From Gemmatimonadales bacterium (GTDB lineage: Bacteria; Gemmatimonadota; Gemmatimonadetes; Gemmatimonadales; GWC2-71-9): a DNA stretch of 64,000 bases. The notes below the pieces were generated by a model that ran no database searches, was not told the origin of the DNA, and saw only the letters and a list, made by a program, of their open reading frames with translations. The stretch is taken from the NCBI GenBank assembly GCA_036279355.1, contig DASUJH010000025.1, positions 1 through 64,000 of the forward strand. The letters are read 5' to 3'. A program made the translations under genes and the position numbers. Numbering within the stretch: position 1 is the stretch's first letter; each line of letters starts with the position of its first letter. This document shows, one piece after another, positions 62,006 to 64,000 of the stretch.

Positions 62006-62037
62006 TGTCCGGCCGTCCGCCTGTCCGCCCGTCCGCC
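62006..62037. repeat. YGWCCGCC octamer array (4 units)
   Basis: TGTCCGGC-CGTCCGCC-TGTCCGCC-CGTCCGCC in tandem, directly upstream of the -10-like box of the MFS gene. Confidence 0.75.
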
Positions 62038-62044
62038 TGTGCCC

Positions 62045-62050
62045 CATATT
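62045..62050 (+). promoter_or_regulatory. CATATT -10-like box before a leaderless GTG
   Basis: CATATT is followed by six bases and GTG 62057. It fits the short-leader pattern, with an imperfect first base. Confidence 0.35.
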
Positions 62051-62056
62051 CCCGCC

Positions 62057-63394
62057 GTGCCCCCAGACATGTCCGTTTCCTCCGCCGCCCTGCGTAAGGT
62101 CTCGCGCCGGCTCATTCCGTTCCTCTTCCTGCTTTACCTGCTCAACTACCTCGACCGGGTGAACGTCGGCTTCGCGGCGCTCGAGATGAATCGTGACCTC
62201 GGGTTCAGCGCGTCGGTGTACGGGTTCGGCGCCGGCGTCTTCTTTCTCGGCTACTGTCTGTTCGAGGTGCCGAGCAACCTCATCCTGCTCAAGGTGGGTG
62301 CGCGCATCTGGATCGCGCGGATCATGGTGTCGTGGGGGTTGGTCGCCTCGGCGATGCTCTTCGTGCGAAGCCCGGCAAGCTTCTACGGACTCCGCTTTCT
62401 GCTCGGGCTCGCGGAGGCGGGATTCTTTCCGGGGATCATTCTCTACCTCACGTTCTGGTATCCCGCGCGCGAGCGGGCGCGTGCCTACGCCTGGTTCCTC
62501 GCGGCGATCCCGATTTCCGGCATGATCGGTGGTCCGATCTCGGGGGCGTTGCTTGGCCTCCACGGCTGGCTCGGGCTTACCGGATGGCAGGTGCTCTTCC
62601 TGCTCGAGGGCGTGCCGTCGGTCATCGTCGGCGTGCTCGTGCTGGTTCTCCTGCCGGACCGCCCGGCGGATGCGCGGTGGCTCGCGCCGGCTGAGCACGC
62701 GGCGCTCGACGCGGCGCTGCACGAGGACCGCGCGCGCCACGCCGGCGAACACGACGGTGCCCACGCGGCCGGCGCCCACGTCACGAGCCTGCGGCACGCG
62801 CTGCGCGATGCCCACGTCTGGTTGCTCGGCCTGGTGTACTTCCTCATGATCGTCGGCCTGTACGCCTTCGGCCTCTGGCTGCCGCAGCTCCTCAAGAGCG
62901 CCTCGGGACTCGGAGACTTTGCGGTGGGGCTGCTCTCGGCCGTGCCCTACGCGGTCGCGGCGGCGGGCATGGTGCTGGTCGGCGTGCGCTCCGACCGCGC
63001 CGGCGAGCGGCATCGGCACGTGGCGCTGCCGGCACTTGTGGGTGCCGCCGGTTTCCTTGCGGCCGCTGCGCTCCACCACCCCGTCCCCCTCATCGCCGCG
63101 CTCTCGCTCGTGGCGCTCGGAGTGCTCGGCGCACTGGGGCCCTTCTGGGCACTACCGACCGCATTCCTCGAGAAGCGGGCGGCGGCCGGTGGCATCGCGC
63201 TCATCAACTCGATGGGCGCGCTCGGTGGATTCGTGGGTCCCTATCTGCTCGGCGTGGTGAAGGATCGCACGGGGAGTTTCGCGGGGGGACTCGTCGTGAC
63301 CGCGCTCATGCTGGTGGCCGCGGCGGTCGTGGTGCTCTCGCTCCGGAGGCCGGTCACTCGCACGGAGCGGCGGCCGGGCTGGACAGGCGCCTGA
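62057..63394 (+). CDS. MFS transporter (anion:cation symporter / phthalate permease type)
   Basis: 445 residues from GTG 62057 (ATG 62069 is alternative). Twelve spans; the ACS-family opening SRRLIPFLFLLYLLNYLDRV NVGFA has the D-R-V motif, LGYCLFEVPSNLILLKVGAR and GLAEAGFFPGIILYLTFWYP are hallmark loops of the family. A cytosolic loop (residues 210-240) is rich in His/Asp/Glu (HEDRARHAGEHDGAH). Members carry organic anions such as aromatic acids, tartrate or glucarate with cations. Substrate not predictable. It runs toward the YdeI-like gene. Confidence 0.85.
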   Translation: MPPDMSVSSAALRKVSRRLIPFLFLLYLLNYLDRVNVGFAALEMNRDLGFSASVYGFGAGVFFLGYCLFEVPSNLILLKVGARIWIARIMVSWGLVASAMLFVRSPASFYGLRFLLGLAEAGFFPGIILYLTFWYPARERARAYAWFLAAIPISGMIGGPISGALLGLHGWLGLTGWQVLFLLEGVPSVIVGVLVLVLLPDRPADARWLAPAEHAALDAALHEDRARHAGEHDGAHAAGAHVTSLRHALRDAHVWLLGLVYFLMIVGLYAFGLWLPQLLKSASGLGDFAVGLLSAVPYAVAAAGMVLVGVRSDRAGERHRHVALPALVGAAGFLAAAALHHPVPLIAALSLVALGVLGALGPFWALPTAFLEKRAAAGGIALINSMGALGGFVGPYLLGVVKDRTGSFAGGLVVTALMLVAAAVVVLSLRRPVTRTERRPGWTGA

Positions 63395-63415
63395 GCAGGC
63401 GACAGAATATTTCGC

Positions 63416-63865
63416 ATGCCACCAATCACAACGGCCACGGTGTGCGACCCGCGAGTCGACGCCTGCATTGCCCGTTCGGCCGAGTTCGCGCGGCCGATTC
63501 TCACCCACCTGCGCGAGGTGGTGCACGCGCGGGGCGAGCAGGCGATGGGCCAGTTCGGCCGGATCACGCGCATGGCCGACCTGCCGCCACAGCGGGTGCT
63601 CGAGGGTTACGGCAAGCAGGCACTGCGGCTTCACGAAGCCGGAATCGGATCACCGGCGCGATCAAAGCCCCGAGCGGCAAAGCCGCCCGCCATGCCCGCT
63701 GACGTGAGGCGCGCGCTCGCGCAGAGCGCGAAGGCCCGTGCCACCTATGATGCGCTGAGCCGGAGCGGTCGCCGTGAGTACGTCGACTGGATCAGCGAGG
63801 CCAGGCCGCCTGACCGCGCGACCACCGGTCCCGCTCAGCGCAGATCGTCCCGCAGCATCGAGTAG
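63416..63865 (+). pseudogene. YdeI/OmpD-associated-like gene with internal deletion
   Basis: 149 residues. The start PRVDACIARSAEFARPILTH LREVVHARG matches the YdeI family (DUF1801-type N-terminus), but it jumps directly to EQAMGQFGRITRMADLPPQR. The usual 55-60 residues between (the C-P-x-V-E-E-x-M-K-W segment with the FGFWKG motif) are missing. The C-terminal ARATYDALSRSGRREYVDWI is family-typical, then ends early. Thus the reading frame is kept but the core is gone, and its tail overlaps the convergent GNAT gene by 31 bases. It is probably non-functional. Confidence 0.6.
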
Positions 63866-64000
63866 TAGACCACATCTTCCAGCTCGCCGTCCTTCGGCGA
63901 CGGCTGCCGCACCTCCCGCTCCCGTCCCATCCCGATGCGCTCGAGCACGCGGCCCGACGCCGGATTGCGCGCGAGGTGGTGCGCGTGGATCCGGGCAAGG
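63835..64000 (-). CDS. GNAT-family N-acetyltransferase, C-terminal fragment (runs off window)
   Basis: On the minus strand the last 55 codons before the TGA at 63835-63837 read LARIHAHHLARNPASGRVLE, RIGMGREREVRQPSPKDGEL and EDVVYYSMLRDDLR. The N-P-A-S-x-R-V-L-E-R-I-G-M motif is the acetyl-CoA-binding end of RimJ-like GNAT enzymes. The start lies beyond 64000. It converges with the YdeI-like remnant. Confidence 0.78.
   Translation of the reverse strand, partial: LARIHAHHLARNPASGRVLERIGMGREREVRQPSPKDGELEDVVYYSMLRDDLR

Larger units (their letters stand above)
61756..62056. other. Intergenic region with a gene remnant and octamer repeats
   Basis: The left part carries a minus-strand TPR-like remnant (about 61786-61965), the right part the YGWCCGCC octamer array (62006-62037) and the CATATT box of the MFS gene. 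No complete gene. Confidence 0.5.

Overview
The window is a 64 kb piece of a GC-rich (about 70% by eye) bacterial chromosome. It most resembles Gemmatimonadota: the Ser/Thr kinase at 29766 has the N-terminus typical of that phylum, GTG starts are frequent, and there are many DinB, VOC, DUF5985 and AP-superfamily genes. Several genes appear to be transcribed without a leader from a TANNTT-type -10 box. No rRNA, tRNA, CRISPR array, integrase or complete transposon was seen.

Region 1 (1-15 kb) is accessory in character. It opens with a mazEF pair (mazF cut by the window edge), followed by remnants of two other toxin-antitoxin modules. Then come small cassette-like genes: DUF1801, an EF-hand secreted protein, DUF1569, an ABC transporter pair, VOC, HNH, PhnB-like, DUF6010, DUF1272, DinB, GNAT and an XRE/nucleotidyltransferase pair. 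The HNH gene is bounded by sites that look like integron attC recombination sites. A large PAS hybrid kinase (9481) lies among them.

Region 2 (15-24 kb) starts with an operon of AP-superfamily protein, GT4 glycosyltransferase, second AP-superfamily protein and flavin-nucleotide-binding protein. Next is a leftward trio of PDZ pseudoprotease, active trypsin-like protease and LuxR-type regulator, followed by an ankyrin protein.

Region 3 (24-36 kb) carries a PQQ alcohol dehydrogenase coupled to a di-heme cytochrome c, two methyltransferases around a DUF488 gene, a Ser/Thr kinase with a C-terminal SnoaL-like domain, an outer-membrane barrel, and a MOSC-DinB fusion. It ends in an intergenic region with long inverted repeats and then a small HTH/DUF5985 operon.

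Region 4 (36-47 kb) is a signalling locus of three hybrid kinases. The centre is a 2149-residue protein with eleven 92-residue HAMP-type repeats, a GAF domain, a kinase core and three receivers. A receiver-kinase lies directly downstream. A divergent receiver-PAS-kinase-receiver gene shares an intergenic region that contains a CRP-like palindrome.

Region 5 (47-64 kb) is mostly housekeeping and metabolic: PhzF, a lipoprotein, a metallophosphoesterase coupled to a glycogen-debranching enzyme, uppS with a winged-helix regulator and a membrane protein under a clear operator, mscL, an ECF42-type sigma factor with its YciI partner, a BNR-repeat protein coupled to a MoaD-like protein, an NRAMP transporter and an MFS transporter. 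Gene decay is visible here too: a VapC remnant, a TPR remnant and an internally deleted YdeI-like gene.
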